NCBI GenBank assembly: GCA_021234155.1
Contig: JAJEKV010000006.1
Span: 11,309,317 to 11,373,316, forward strand
Length of the DNA: 64,000 nucleotides
DNA from: Isoetes taiwanensis
Lineage: Eukaryota > Streptophyta > Lycopodiopsida > Isoetales > Isoetaceae
Reading direction: 5' to 3'
Part shown: in pieces, positions 12,032-22,310 of the stretch
Numbering within the stretch: position 1 is the stretch's first letter
Layout of the letters: every line of letters starts with the position of its first letter
Position numbers and translations under genes: made by a program
Notes under the pieces: model-generated
What the model was told of the DNA's origin: nothing
The model's database searches: none
What the model saw: only the letters and a program-made list of their open reading frames with translations

Positions 12032-13165
12032 GCCTGATTCTGTGCCTCGTTTTCACTATTAGAGTCATATACATCATCATTTTGAGTGTGCATTTTCCCT
12101 TTGAACTTGTCCTTTCCCATTTCTAGTTCCTTGACTGCTGAGATAGTATTTATGTCCTTGCAGACACATGTCTCATCAAAAACCACATCTCTGCTTATTA
12201 AAATTTGTCTCTTGTTCACATCAAATAGTCTATAGCCCTTGGATTGCTCATCATAGCCTGCAAGATAGCATTTTACTGTCCTGTCATCAAGCTTTTTTCT
12301 GATTTCCTTTGGAACATGAACATAAGCAACACATCCATAAGTCTTGAACATATCATATGTAGGTTTCTGCTCATTCCACATTTCCTCTGGAGTCTTACCT
12401 TTAATAGAGGCTGAAGGAAGTTTATTTTGAATCATTACTGCTGTTTTCACTGCTTCATCCCACAAGAAGTTTGGCATACCTGATTGTTTAAGCATGGACC
12501 TAACAGCATTAAGGATAGTTCTATTCTTTCTCTTAGCAATTCCATTTTGTTGAGGAGTGTACCTGCATGTTAGTTGTCTTTTTATCCCTTTATTTCTATA
12601 GTATTTGTTAAACTCACTTCATAGAAATTCTCCTCCTCTTTCTTCCAGTTTCTCGTTCAACTTATTGATTTTATAGGCAGCAAAAGCTTGGTCCTTGTGC
12701 TTAAGAACATAACATTTGGTTTTCCTTGAGAAATCATCTATAAAAGTTATAAAGAATTTGTTACCAATCAGACTTGTTATATTAATAGGGCCACTACATA
12801 GAACTGTGTGAATAAGATCTAGAATTTCTCTTGCTCTTTTTGTAGATTTCTTGAAACTAAGCCGAGTATGCTTTCCCAACATGCATCCTTCACAAACAAA
12901 GTTCTCATGTTCTTGTACTTATGCATTAATCATCTTGTTCTTAATCATGTAATGGATGTTGTTTAGATGAGTGTGACCCAATCTATCATGCCATTGTCTG
13001 ATTGATGGATGAGCAGTATAATATATTGAGCCTTCAGTCTTCAACTTATCAAGAGCAAATAGGTTTCCAACCCTTTTTGCAAGAAATTTTAATTCATCCT
13101 CAGGAAAGATATTACAGTGCTTTTTCTCAAAGCAAACCTTGTAGCCTAAATCTACAAGTTAAGGC
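12032..13165 (-). pseudogene. copia 1 pre-integrase and integrase
   Basis: Read from 13,165 downwards: a pre-integrase domain (QWHDRLGHTHLNNIHYMI, then NFVCEGCMLGKHTR, giving the HHCC finger), then the integrase core start (FITFIDDFSRKTKCYVL) in a frame at 12,882-12,619. After a break near 12,600, a second frame at 12,495-12,032 covers NFLWDEAVKTAVMIQNKLPS, the YGCVAYVH block and the end of the core (GYRLFDVNKRQILISRDVVF). The middle of the core, where the second Asp and the Glu should lie, is damaged. An acidic linker then runs into the LINE target site. Confidence 0.87.
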
Positions 13166-13806
13166 AATATCTTGACGCTTGCTTCCTCAGTAAGCTTTGG
13201 GATGCCAATGCCCTTGAACATGTCAAGACAACACACTACCAGCGCCACATAAATCCCACATTGGAACGAGGCCCACAATGCTATCTGCGTACCCACTTGC
13301 CCATGAAAAGGCGCAGACTCATTGCCTCCATTCGCACAGGGGCACATCATCTTGGTTGAGGCGAGGCGGATGGATTGGTGAGCCACGCCAAGACAGGCTC
13401 TGTCAATGCTGTCAAATGGGAGTCATTGGGGATGAATCTCATACCCTTCAAAGTTGCCCAGCATATGATCAAACCGGACGCTATCTTTGAGTTGGTCAGG
13501 CCTGGCCAGCCGTTACATGTGACATTGAGCACAGCATCCGTACGGGTGTTGGGATCATACCTTCAGGAGGTTATGGACATGCGAGATCAGCTATGTCCTC
13601 GGGCACACACTTGACATGTATATATACATTGATGTATACTTGTACAGTTTGACAGCATTCTTATTACTGCTATGGTTTTTCCCTCGAAAACCCTTCAGGG
13701 CAGGGGTTTTTTTAACCCGGACAGTAATAAGTTTGTTGCGCTCCTTATGGGTTCCATAGGCCGATTGGCCTCAGTGGACGATAAAATATCATTCTCATTC
13801 TCATTC
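13166..13806 (+). pseudogene. 3' end of a second non-LTR retrotransposon family, copy A
   Basis: In shifting plus-strand frames this encodes INPTLxxGPQ-like sequence, LPMKRRRLIASIR, and RLCQCCQMGVIGDESHTLQS followed by CPAY, a cysteine/histidine motif of the kind found at the C-terminus of some non-LTR polyproteins. After the coding end comes CCTCAGTGGACGATAAAATAT and a short (CATTCT)n tail ending near 13,806. Copies B (14.34-14.94 kb) and C (34.98-35.52 kb) share the protein blocks and the GGACGNTAAAA-like end. It is not the same family as the L1-type LINEs. The clade is not assigned. Confidence 0.72.
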
Positions 13807-14342
13807 TAAAAATCCATTAGAATCGAAGTAACCTTGATAAAGGTTGGCTTCCTCAAATTTTGAGCAAGAGTGGCCATTTATACTAAAAAATAGGACATCA
13901 CAAACAAGCATAAATCTCGAGAAACTAGTTGTAGGACATAGAACTAGAAATTTACGCAAGAGGTTGAAGATTTTAATAAGCAAAAGGGGTTTCGAAGCAA
14001 AGCAATAATTCCTCTAGAAATCCATTAAATTCAAAACTTAGATCATTTAAAAATCCAAATTATCTTTCAAACGCAAATCTGTTTATGAAATTTGCACGTT
14101 TCAAACTTTTTTGTTGGAAAAAAAAAGTTTTATTTAGAAAAAGAGGAGATGTGCAAACATTTATTAGAAGAAAAAGATAGTTAAATCAGTACAGATGAAG
14201 AAAATGTGCCATCAAAAATAGACAAAGGCCTTTTATTTTTTAGAAGGCCATCACAACATCGCATGCTTCTCACTTACAGCCTAGAAGTCAAAACTATGGT
14301 GTCGTATGCTATTCTTTACAAGAGACAAGTTTTTAACCTCTC
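13807..14342. other. AT-rich spacer, nothing recognised
   Basis: No frame of interest and no repeat with a visible partner. An A-run at about 14,119-14,127 is the only low-complexity element. Confidence 0.5.
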
Positions 14343-14945
14343 CAATATTCTGCCATGAAGTGCCATCTCCACTATATTAGCAAGATGCATTATATGGATG
14401 ATGATAGGTACCCTCATCTCGCGCTTACCATAGCTGAATCTCCCCAGCATTTGAAACAACGTTGGAAAGAGAATTATAATGCATGGTTTGCCCGCCGGGT
14501 GCAGTACGTAAACAGAACTTGCATGGTGCTTGCTAGTTCTAATCCAGAGCTCTTGCAAAAATATCTTGATGGTCATTTTTCTCAGAAGATGTGGGATGCA
14601 GTTACCTTAGTCCAAGTTAAAACTGGTCATTATCATGTACATATAAATCCCACTTTGGCATCAGGACCACAAGCTTATTTGCTTGCTTTCTTGCCTATGA
14701 AAAAGCTTGTAGCTATTGCATCAATTCGCATAAGGCCCCACAAGCTATGGATTGAGGCGGATAAATGGAGTGGCATAATTGCCACGAGAAGCGAGATTAT
14801 GTGCATGTTGCCAGTTACAGGTTATTGAAGATGAAAGCCATACTCTGCGGCTTGTGATGGGCAGGATCAATTTGGGTGTGTTGTGAGTTGTCCCAAAGCT
14901 ACACCTTCTCATTGATGTTAAAATACCATCCATCCATCTTATTTC
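14343..14945 (+). pseudogene. 3' end of the second non-LTR family, copy B
   Basis: A 157-codon open frame starts at 14,355 (DDRYPHLALTIAESPQHLKQ, NPELLQKYLDGHFSQKMWDA, INPTLASGPQAYLLAFLPMK, IRPHKLWIEADKW). It continues, after a one-base frame change at about 14,790, into LCACCQLQVIEDESHTLR. This parallels copy A block for block and extends further upstream. The end motif GATGTTAAAATAC and a (CATC)n tail lie at about 14,912-14,941. It is a truncated, frameshifted retrotransposon end. Confidence 0.72.
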
Positions 14946-15097
14946 TTGAACTTTTTCTTGCATATCCTTGACAAGTGAATGTATTAGAAATTAGGCAATT
15001 TTTGTTGGAAACCGTCAAACAAAATATAAGCAGTATTCCATTACTTGGGAATCCTTGCCATATTTTCTCCAAAAGAGTAACTGATGGTTTAAATTAT

Positions 15098-15160
15098 GGA
15101 AGAATAGAATAGAATAGATTTTTTAACGTCCACGGAGACCAATAGGTCATGGGCTTCCAA
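15098..15160 (-). mobile_element. isolated 3' tail of the second non-LTR family, minus strand
   Basis: The reverse complement reads GGTCTCCGTGGACGTTAAAA followed by ATCT and (ATTCT)n. This is the terminal motif of copies A, B and C in the opposite orientation. No coding sequence is attached on the plus-strand right side before the copia LTR, so this is a severely 5'-truncated insertion. Confidence 0.6.
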
Positions 15161-15245
15161 TTGTCATTGTTGTGATCCACTTCCATATAAGGAGTGAGTC
15201 CCCGGGTCCCGGTGCCCCCCTTTCTTTTTTTGCATCATTTGTGAA

Positions 15246-15250
15246 TATAA
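15246..15250. repeat. 5-bp TSD of copia 2 (left)
   Basis: TATAA lies directly before the LTR start TGTTAG and is repeated at 20,719-20,723 directly after the 3' LTR. Confidence 0.92.
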
Positions 15251-15863
15251 TGTTAGAATATGAGATCATTACATAAATAATGTGGAGGGGATCTGTGCCA
15301 GGCATGTAGAAGATCAAGATCATTTCTTGTGTAAGGATAATGTCCCAAGTTCAAAGATTAAATCATGTTCTTCATTAGGGTTAGACAAGTTACAAGAGTT
15401 TAACTTCGAACCATTGAAAATAATAGTCAATGGTCAACAAGCTTATTTTTAATATTCTGCCTGTGGGATAATGTGTGCGACGAAAATTCTGGACAGGAAA
15501 GTTTATCTAGTCCGGATCTACAGGCTTGTCGGTCGATTCCTCATGATATAACACCGAACAATGGGTAGCGGGATATCTGATGAAATGACGGATCTATTCG
15601 CGGCCGATTTGGTGGGAATAGCTTAAGATGCTTAAGATCTCATTGATCCAAGTTGTGTTGATATTGATTTGCGGTGATTTTCCTATTATTGTCATTTTGA
15701 ACTTGCTTCGTGCTCAAATATCATTTTCTCCTATTGAATATTTGAATAAGAACTTCCCTAGTTCTTAAAGCTAGTTTGTGGCAATATCCTTGATATAAAT
15801 TGTGTGCTAGAATATTGTGTTGCACCAAGTGAATTGTTGATTGTAACAAGTTGAAAGCTCTCA
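15251..15863 (+). repeat. copia 2 5' LTR
   Basis: 613 bp, starts TGTTAGAATATGAGATC and ends GAAAGCTCTCA; matches 20,105-20,718 along its whole length. A degenerate primer-binding site may follow (CGTATCGAGGC at 15,868-15,878, compared with the usual GGTATCAGAGC complementary to initiator tRNA-Met). Confidence 0.94.
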
Positions 15864-16329
15864 TGCATCGTATCGAGGCGGGTTATTGGCAAGGAGGATG
15901 TCTAGTCGATTTGGTCTTTGGACTTTTAGCAAGCTGTGGAAGTGTATAAAAGGTGGACTGGTTTTGATTTGGAAGGATCTTTGTAAAGCATATATTGGAG
16001 GTCGAGGATTTGTGGGATCTTGTTGATCGTCTTTGGTGTTAATACTAGTGCAGGTGCAAGTGCTATTGCAAGCACTAGTGTTGTTGCTGCTACTACTGCG
16101 GGGAGGCTCGGGAGGAGATGCGATCTTTGCTAGTGTGGAAGAAGTTACCTCGGTGAGAGAAGCGATGGAGCAAGGACTTCGTTCGGTCAGGCCAAACTCA
16201 AAGAAGCACAAGGAATCATTGCTTCAAAGGTTAGTCCTACAATTAGGCTAAAGCTAAGAAATAAGAGTCCTAGAGATGTGGATGTTTATGCTTAAACATT
16301 TTGAGGAGAAAACTTCTTCCTGAGATAGA

Positions 16330-16938
16330 TTTGTTGGACAAAGAACTTCGGGGAATCTTAAATTACATGAAGAGGATGATGTGTCAGATTTCTTTAATAA
16401 ATTTGACAATATAGTGGCTGATTTAGGAGGGGCTGGAGTAGATCTCTCTGAGAGATACCAAGTTTTAGCAATTGCAAGAGCCATTATAGATAATGAACAA
16501 TTGGGTCCGTTTATAAGAAATGTTGCAAAGAACAGAGAGGAAGCTGAAACTATTATTAGGACAGAAGTTGAGCAGAGAAAAGTGGGTAAAGGAACTGAAG
16601 AAGAAACTGAAATTTTATACACTGGTAAAGCTGGAAAAAAGCAAGATAAAATCATTTGTTATTTCTGCCATGAGCCTGGCCATGTCAAAAATAACTGTCC
16701 TAAGCTTAAGAAAGAAGAATTTGTTTGTTACACATGTGGTGGCCAAGGGCATTTAGCATCTAAGTGCCCTACACCTAAAGAATTTGGAAGAGGAAGGGGG
16801 TGGTCATGCGGGGGAAGAAATGTGGGAAGAGGTCGAGGAGGAGGAAGAAGACCCCGGGTACATTTATCACACAAGAGCATGAAGAAAGAAGGAAATTGTA
16901 GGCGAAGATGGGGTAAGCTTGTTAAATTACGCCCTTGA
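16330..16938 (+). pseudogene. copia 2 gag (capsid/nucleocapsid)
   Basis: Gag packages the element RNA into virus-like particles. The open frame from 16,381 encodes a helical capsid-like part (DFFNKFDNIVADLGGAG, LSERYQVLAIARAIID), then two CX2CX4HX4C knuckles (CYFCHEPGHVKNNC and CYTCGGQGHLASKC), then a Gly/Arg-rich tail (GRGRGGGRR). The start of gag, upstream of 16,330, is broken by stops. The frame runs out of phase at about 16,860 before protease. Confidence 0.9.
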
Positions 16939-17352
16939 GAATCAAACAAATTCTAACAAGTTATCTCATGCTCTTGTAGTTGATAGTGGGCTGAAAAGAT
17001 CGATTAGTTCATACTCTTGAATTGCTCAAGAATGTAGAACAAGGAGAAGCCGAAATGTTCAAGTGGGAAATGGAGCTTTACAAAGGATTGAAGGGAGAGG
17101 GCTTCTGCAATTGTGGGATTTGCATGGGAATATAGTAGACATTAAAAATGTTTTGTGTGTGCACGGGATTATCAAAAATCTCATATCTGTTAGTCGGTTG
17201 GTTGACTTAGGCTCTGAGAGTTGTTTTTGATGATGATGGTTGTAACATTTGGTTTGATAATAAAATCAAGTTTCATGCCAAACGTGTTGGGAAATTATTT
17301 CAATTGGAACACACCAATAATTCACCTTGCAAAGTATTGATGGTTTCTGAAT
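16939..17352 (+). pseudogene. copia 2 protease and linker
   Basis: HALVVDSGLKRSIS at about 16,968-17,010 carries the D-S-G of a retroviral-type aspartic protease; the following Ala of the usual DSGA is Leu. Downstream, VQVGNGALQRIEGRGLLQL and IKNLISVSRLVDLGS are the typical copia sequence between protease and pre-integrase. Stops at about 17,019 and 17,229 interrupt the frame. Confidence 0.82.
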
Positions 17353-18513
17353 TTGAGCTTTGGCATAATCGGTTGGCTCATACTCATTCTAATAACCTCA
17401 AGTTGTTGGCAAAGACATATTAAATATAAAAGTGAAGAAAAGGGGCATATTTGTGAAGGTTGTATGCTTGGAAAAATAAATAGGTTGCCTTTTGCCAGAT
17501 CAAAGAAGAAAAGTAAAGAGGTTTTAGAATTGGTTCATACTGACCTATGTGGGCCTTTAAACATTAGAGGCAGAACTGGAAAAAGGTATTTCATCACTTT
17601 TATTGATGATTATACCAGAAAATGCAAATGTTATTTGCTAGCCAACAAAGCCCAAGCTTTAATTGCATTCAAGCAATTTGTAGCAGAATCAGAAAGGCAA
17701 ACAGGTATGAAACTAAAATGTGTAAGGTCTGATCGAGGGGGAGAATATCTGTCAACCAAATTCAGGAGTTTTTGTATTGCCAATGGCATTAGAAGACAGT
17801 TGACCTGTAGATACAGTCCTCAACAAAATGGTATAGCAGAAAGAAGAAACAGAACCTTAATGAATGCTGTTAGATCAATGATCAAAAATAATTATTTATG
17901 GGAAGAAGCCCTGCTGACTGCCAATCTTATACAAAATAAGCTCCCTTCCTCAAGCTTGCAAGGGAATATTCCTGACCTAATGTGGTATGGAGAAAACTCA
18001 GAAATTGATTATGAAAAATTCAAAGTGTATGGATGTTTGGCCTATGTACATAAACCAGATGAGCTTAGAAAGAAACTTGATGACAAAGCTGAAATTGGTT
18101 TTCTTGTAGGCTATGATAGCCATTCAAAGGGCTACAGGATCTTTACACCTGAAAATAAAAATATTGTGATTAGCAGAGATGTGGTTTTTTGTGAGGATGT
18201 CTTATACAAAAATAGACATCAAGTTACAAAAGAAGACTCTTTAGTCAAAATGTCTCAAGTGTCAAATAATCAAATTGATTATGAAGAAGAGGAGGAGGAG
18301 ACCAATGAAACAAAAATTGATAATCAGGCTCAAGGGGCTCAAACTACTGAAATGGTGGAACCTGAAAAGATACCAGAAAGAAAAATCAGAAAGAGAAGAA
18401 CAGAAGCTCAAAGGTTATTGGAAGAAATTAATTTTGACAAGGAAGCATATGGGAGAAACATCTCAGGTGGAAGCAAAAGGCTAGAACAAGAACCAGAAGT
18501 TGATGAAATTTGA
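17353..18513 (+). pseudogene. copia 2 integrase
   Basis: A 386-codon open frame. It has the second half of the HHCC finger (GHICEGCMLGK), then the core with LVHTDLCGPLNIRGRTG, VRSDRGGEYLS and SPQQNGIAERRNRTL, which supplies the D, D and E of the DDE triad. GKRYFITFIDDYTRKCKCYL and KVYGCLAYVHKPDELRKKLD are characteristic of copia integrases. The C-terminal part is acidic (EEEEEETNE) and Lys/Arg-rich. The first His pair of the finger lies before the frame, in broken sequence near 17,360-17,420. The frame ends with a stop at 18,511-18,513. Confidence 0.93.
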
Positions 18514-19143
18514 ACAAATCATGGCTATACTAGAGGATGTTGAAGTACCTAGAACAGTTGAGGCGGGCTATGAAAAGTGCTCAAAGCGAGAACAATAAAA
18601 AAAATGCAATGCATGAAGAATTAGGCTCTTTGTGGATACCCATACTTATGGCGTTGTAAAGGAACCCTTGGGAAAAATATTGTTGGCGATAAATGGATTT
18701 TCGAATTAAAACTAATGCGAGATGGCTCAAAAAAATATAAAGCTCGGTTGGTTGCACAAGGCTTTACTCAGAAACAAGGTCAAGACTATGATGAAACCTA
18801 TTCTCCCATAGTCAAGCTCACAAGCATAAGAGTTCTATTGAGTATAGCAAATGCTCTTGACTTAGAAATACATCATATGGATGTGAAGACTGCATTTCTA
18901 AATGCCACATTGGAAGAAGAAATTTTTATGAAACAGGCTCCTGGTTTTGAGAAAGACAAAAATCTTGTTTGGAAATTAAACAGGGCAGTATATGGTTTAA
19001 AACAAGCTCCAAGAGAGTGGTATATTTGCATGGATACCTTCTTGAGAGATCAAGGGTTTGAGAAATTTCAAAATGATGGCAACTTGTATAGATACAAAAT
19101 AGGAGAAGAATTTTGCATTATAGCCTTATATGTGGATGATTAA
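18514..19143 (+). pseudogene. copia 2 reverse transcriptase, N-terminal part
   Basis: After broken sequence at 18,514-18,714, an open frame from 18,715 gives [49 protein letters not shown] and ends at the catalytic IALYVDD. A stop follows directly after YVDD (19,141-19,143). The downstream half continues in another frame, so the active-site motif is retained but the enzyme is cut just behind it. Confidence 0.92.
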
Positions 19144-20048
19144 TGATTGCAAATTCCACTAAAATTCTAAATGTGAGCAAGGATATTCTGAAACATAGGT
19201 TCAAAATGTATGATCTAGTGCCTTTGCAAAAGTTTCTGGGAATTGAAGTTGTAAGGGACAGGAAAAATAAAATATTGAAATTGAAGCAAAGAGGACATAT
19301 AGAAAACATGCTCAAAAGATTCAATATGGAACATGCTTGTTCTGTCAAAACACCTATTGTGCCAGGACATCAATTGACTGCTGAGGTTGAAGCAAATATA
19401 GAAGAACTGGAATATATGAAACAGGTCCCATATCGTGCTCTAGTTGGTTGTTTATTATTCTTAAGCAACAGTACTAGACCAGATATAACATATGCAGTCA
19501 ATATTTTAAGTAGAAGGTGCAGCAATCCTGGAAAAATACATTGGCTAGCAGCTAAAAGAGTCTTGAAATATTTAAAAGGGACACAAGATTATGGAATAAC
19601 TTATGATGACAGCAATTTGCAAATGCATGCCTATGCAGATGCTGACTGGGCATGTGATCAAGCTGAAAGAAAATCCACTACAGGTTATGTTATTTTTCTT
19701 GCAGGTGGCACTATAAGCTGGAGGACAAAAAAGCAATCTGCAATTGCATTATCATCAGCAGAAGCTGAGTATGCTGCCTCATCTCTTCTATCTAGAGAAA
19801 TAGTTTGGCTCAGAAGGTTGCTGGAAGAGCTAAGAGTCAAACAGGTAAATCCTACTACTATATTTTCAGATAGTCAAAGCTGTATTGCAATTGTTAAAAA
19901 TCCTGTAGAACATGAGAGGACGAAGCATATAGAGTTAAGCATGCATTATATCAGAGATCAGGCTACCAAAGGTAACATTCAAATGACATATGTCAGCACT
20001 GACAAACAAATAGCTGATATCTTCAAGGGGGGGGCTTGCAGAAAGTAA
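19143..20048 (+). pseudogene. copia 2 RT C-terminal part and RNase H
   Basis: The frame begins right after the YVDD stop (MIANSTKILNVSKDILKHRF, PLQKFLGIEVVRDRK, RALVGCLLFLSNSTRPDITY). It then enters RNase H (YADADWACDQAERKSTTGYV, TKKQSAIALSSAEAEYAASS, TIFSDSQSCIAIV, TKHIELSMHYIRDQ). It goes out of frame in a G-run at about 20,028-20,036, shortly before the expected end. Confidence 0.93.
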
Positions 20049-20094
20049 GTTTACAGGTTTCCAAAGACAACTTAAAGTGCATTATTTATGCAAT

Positions 20095-20104
20095 GAAGGA
20101 GGAG
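20095..20104 (+). promoter_or_regulatory. copia 2 polypurine tract
   Basis: GAAGGAGGAG lies immediately before the 3' LTR start TGTTAG. This is the expected primer site for plus-strand DNA synthesis. Confidence 0.85.
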
Positions 20105-20718
20105 TGTTAGAATATGAGATCATTACATAAATAATGTGGAGAGGATCTGTGCCAGGCATGTAGAAGATCAAGATCATTTCTTGTGTAAGGATAATGTCCC
20201 AAGTTCAAAGATTAAATCATGTTCTTCATTAGGGTTAGACAAATTACAAGAGTTTAACTTCGAACCATTGAAAATAATAGTCAATGGTCAACAAGCTTAT
20301 TTTTAATATTCTGCCTGTGGGATAATGTGTGCGACGAAAATTCTGGACAGGAAAGTTTATCTAGTCCGGATCTACAGGCTTGTCGGTTGATTCCTCATGA
20401 TATAACACTGAACAATGGGTAGCAGGATATACAGTGAAGCAGACGGATCTATTCACAGCCGATTTGGTCCGGAATAGCTTAAGATGCTTAAGATCTCATT
20501 GATCCAAGTCGTGTTGATATTGACTGCAGTGATTTTCCTATTATTGTCATTTTGAACTTGCTTCATGCTCAAATATCATTTTCTCCTATTGAATATTTGA
20601 ATAAGAACTTCCCTAGTTCTTAAAGCTAGTTTGTGGCAATATCCTTGATATAAATTGTGTGCTAGAATATTGTGTTGCACCAAGTGAATTGTTGATTGTA
20701 ACAAGTTGAAAACTCTCA
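20105..20718 (+). repeat. copia 2 3' LTR
   Basis: 614 bp, TGTTAGAATATGAGATC to GAAAACTCTCA, the partner of 15,251-15,863. The TSD TATAA follows at 20,719-20,723. Confidence 0.94.
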
Positions 20719-20723
20719 TATAA

Positions 20724-21394
20724 GCCCGGGATAATCCCTTTCTTCTTGCATTTAGCTCAAATTACTTATTGTAGTGCAAACCACATTGCCTAAGTGAAGT
20801 CAATATGTTTCTCTTAAATATGCCAATTGGAGATGAGTTGGTTCATGCACTTGTTTCATAGAGAAGGAGGGTGCAGTGGCTTATAATTCCATTGGCCTAT
20901 GAGATGCCTGAATGCCACTCTTTGAACACTTACCCTTTATAACTAAATTGAATATGAAAATTTCCATCTATAATTTTCAAATACACATGATGAATCAACT
21001 ATAGCTTTTTACATTTAATTTTTTCTATTGGCATAACATATTGAAGATCGCTTAATAGTAATAATATATTAACTGGGACATGAATTTTACAAGGTGTTTT
21101 GCCAAAATCTACCATGCATTAGAACAATAAAAGGATGGTTGATTTGTCACGTCAAGAATCTCTTCAATAATAGCAACAATAATTTTCTCTTTCTAATTTG
21201 AGAGAAAAGATAATCGATTTTTTGCAAAGAAAGGTACCACAACATGCAACATTATCTTCTTATATACATTATAAAGTTATAGCGTAAATATATCATGAAA
21301 TCCTAATTTAGATGGTTGAGATCATCTGATTGCATCCGAAGGCGAGATTTATTGCTCGACTTCCCGCTATCGTGATTGGTCATGCTTTGGTCTC
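20724..21394. other. AT-rich spacer, nothing recognised
   Basis: No coding signal. Sequence is AT-rich with ordinary complexity up to the polypurine tract. Confidence 0.5.
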
Positions 21395-22310
21395 TTAAGA
21401 GGAAAGATAAAAGGAAAAGGGAGAAGGAAAAGGGAAAAATGAAGGGCAAAAAGGCACGAGAAAAATGGAAGAGAAAAGGCAAAGGAAAAGGGAGGGGGAA
21501 AACGGCACTGAAAAAAGGGGAAGAGGGAAATGGTGAGGAATGAAGGAAGAGGGAAGGGAAAGAAAAGGAAGAGGAAAATGGTGGGGAGAAGGGAAGGGAA
21601 AAGGGCATGGGAAAGGGAAAGAGGGAAAGAGTATGGATAGGAAGAAAAGGGAAGCGAAGAAAAGGACATGGGAAGAGGGGAAAGAGAAAAAAGGAGACGA
21701 GAAGGGAAGGCAAAAAGGGAAAGAGAAAAAGAAAAGGGAGGGCAAAGGGAGAAAGGAAAGGGAAAAGTGGCAGGGGAAAAAAGGGAAGAGGGAAATGGGA
21801 AAAGAGAAGGGAAGAGGGAAAGGGTGAGGAAAGGGGGAAAGGGAAGGCATGGGAAAAAAAAAGGAAAAAGAACAAAGGAGGAGGAAATGGAAGGAAAACG
21901 GGTACATGAAAACGTAGGAAGAGAGGGGAAAGAGGGGGAGAAAGGGCACTTGAAAAAAAGGAAGAGAAAAAGCGATTGAAAAAAAAAAGGGAAAGGAAGG
22001 GAAACTGGGGGGGGAGGGAAGCGAAAGGAAGGAAGGGAGGCGAGAACGGTAAAATGGAAAAGGTAAAAAGAAAAGAGGGGGGGGAAGGGGAAGTAGAAAA
22101 TGAGAAAAGGGAAAATTTGGGGTGTGGGAAAATAGAAAAGGAAAATGTAAAAAAGGGGAAAGAAAATGGAGGATTGAGAAAAACGAAAGCGTGGGAAGAG
22201 CAAACAAAAAAAAAGGAAAAGGGAAAGAATAAAGGTAAAACGGAAAATTAAAGGGCAAAGGAACAAAAAAGAAGAGGAAAATAGAAAAAAGAAAAAGCAC
22301 GGAATGGAAT
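21395..22310 (+). repeat. polypurine tract of about 0.9 kb (G/A-rich)
   Basis: The plus strand is almost pure A and G for more than 900 bases, broken only by single pyrimidines, often in GGCATGGGAA or GGCACTGAAA contexts that recur every 40-70 bases. This suggests a very degenerate tandem repeat. All long frames here (Lys/Arg/Gly/Glu-rich on one strand; Phe/Pro/Ser/Leu-rich on the other) are artefacts of composition. Confidence 0.92.

Larger units (their letters stand above)
3264..13165 (-). mobile_element. truncated Ty1/copia element (copia 1), split by LINE 1
   Basis: A minus-strand Ty1/copia element reads from pre-integrase and integrase (13,165 down to 12,032) to RT and RNase H (5122 down to 3264). 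The 6.9 kb LINE at 5140-12,014 interrupts it between integrase and RT. No LTR is present on either side. The left end stops just after RNase H (KSLSEVKFTRFKQDMG). The right end stops in the pre-integrase region (LVDLGYKV), where a non-LTR fragment starts. Gag, protease and both LTRs are therefore lost. It is a relative of copia 2 at 15.25-20.72 kb but clearly diverged from it. Confidence 0.85.
15251..20718 (+). mobile_element. complete, inactivated Ty1/copia retrotransposon (copia 2)
   Basis: A full LTR element of 5468 bp: 5' LTR, gag with two zinc knuckles, protease, integrase, RT, RNase H (the Ty1/copia order), polypurine tract, 3' LTR, 5-bp TSD. Frameshifts and stops interrupt gag-pol at about 16,860, 17,010, 17,230, 18,513, 19,140 and 20,030, so it cannot be autonomous as it stands. 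The two LTRs differ at roughly twenty sites by eye, many of them C/T or G/A changes at former CpG positions. It is not nested in copia 1 but lies beside it. Confidence 0.95.

Noticed and set aside
16033-16251. Leu/Val-rich frame at the start of copia 2 gag
   Set aside because: Produced by GTGCAAGT/GTTGTTGCTGCT-like low complexity in a broken gag start; not a transmembrane gene.
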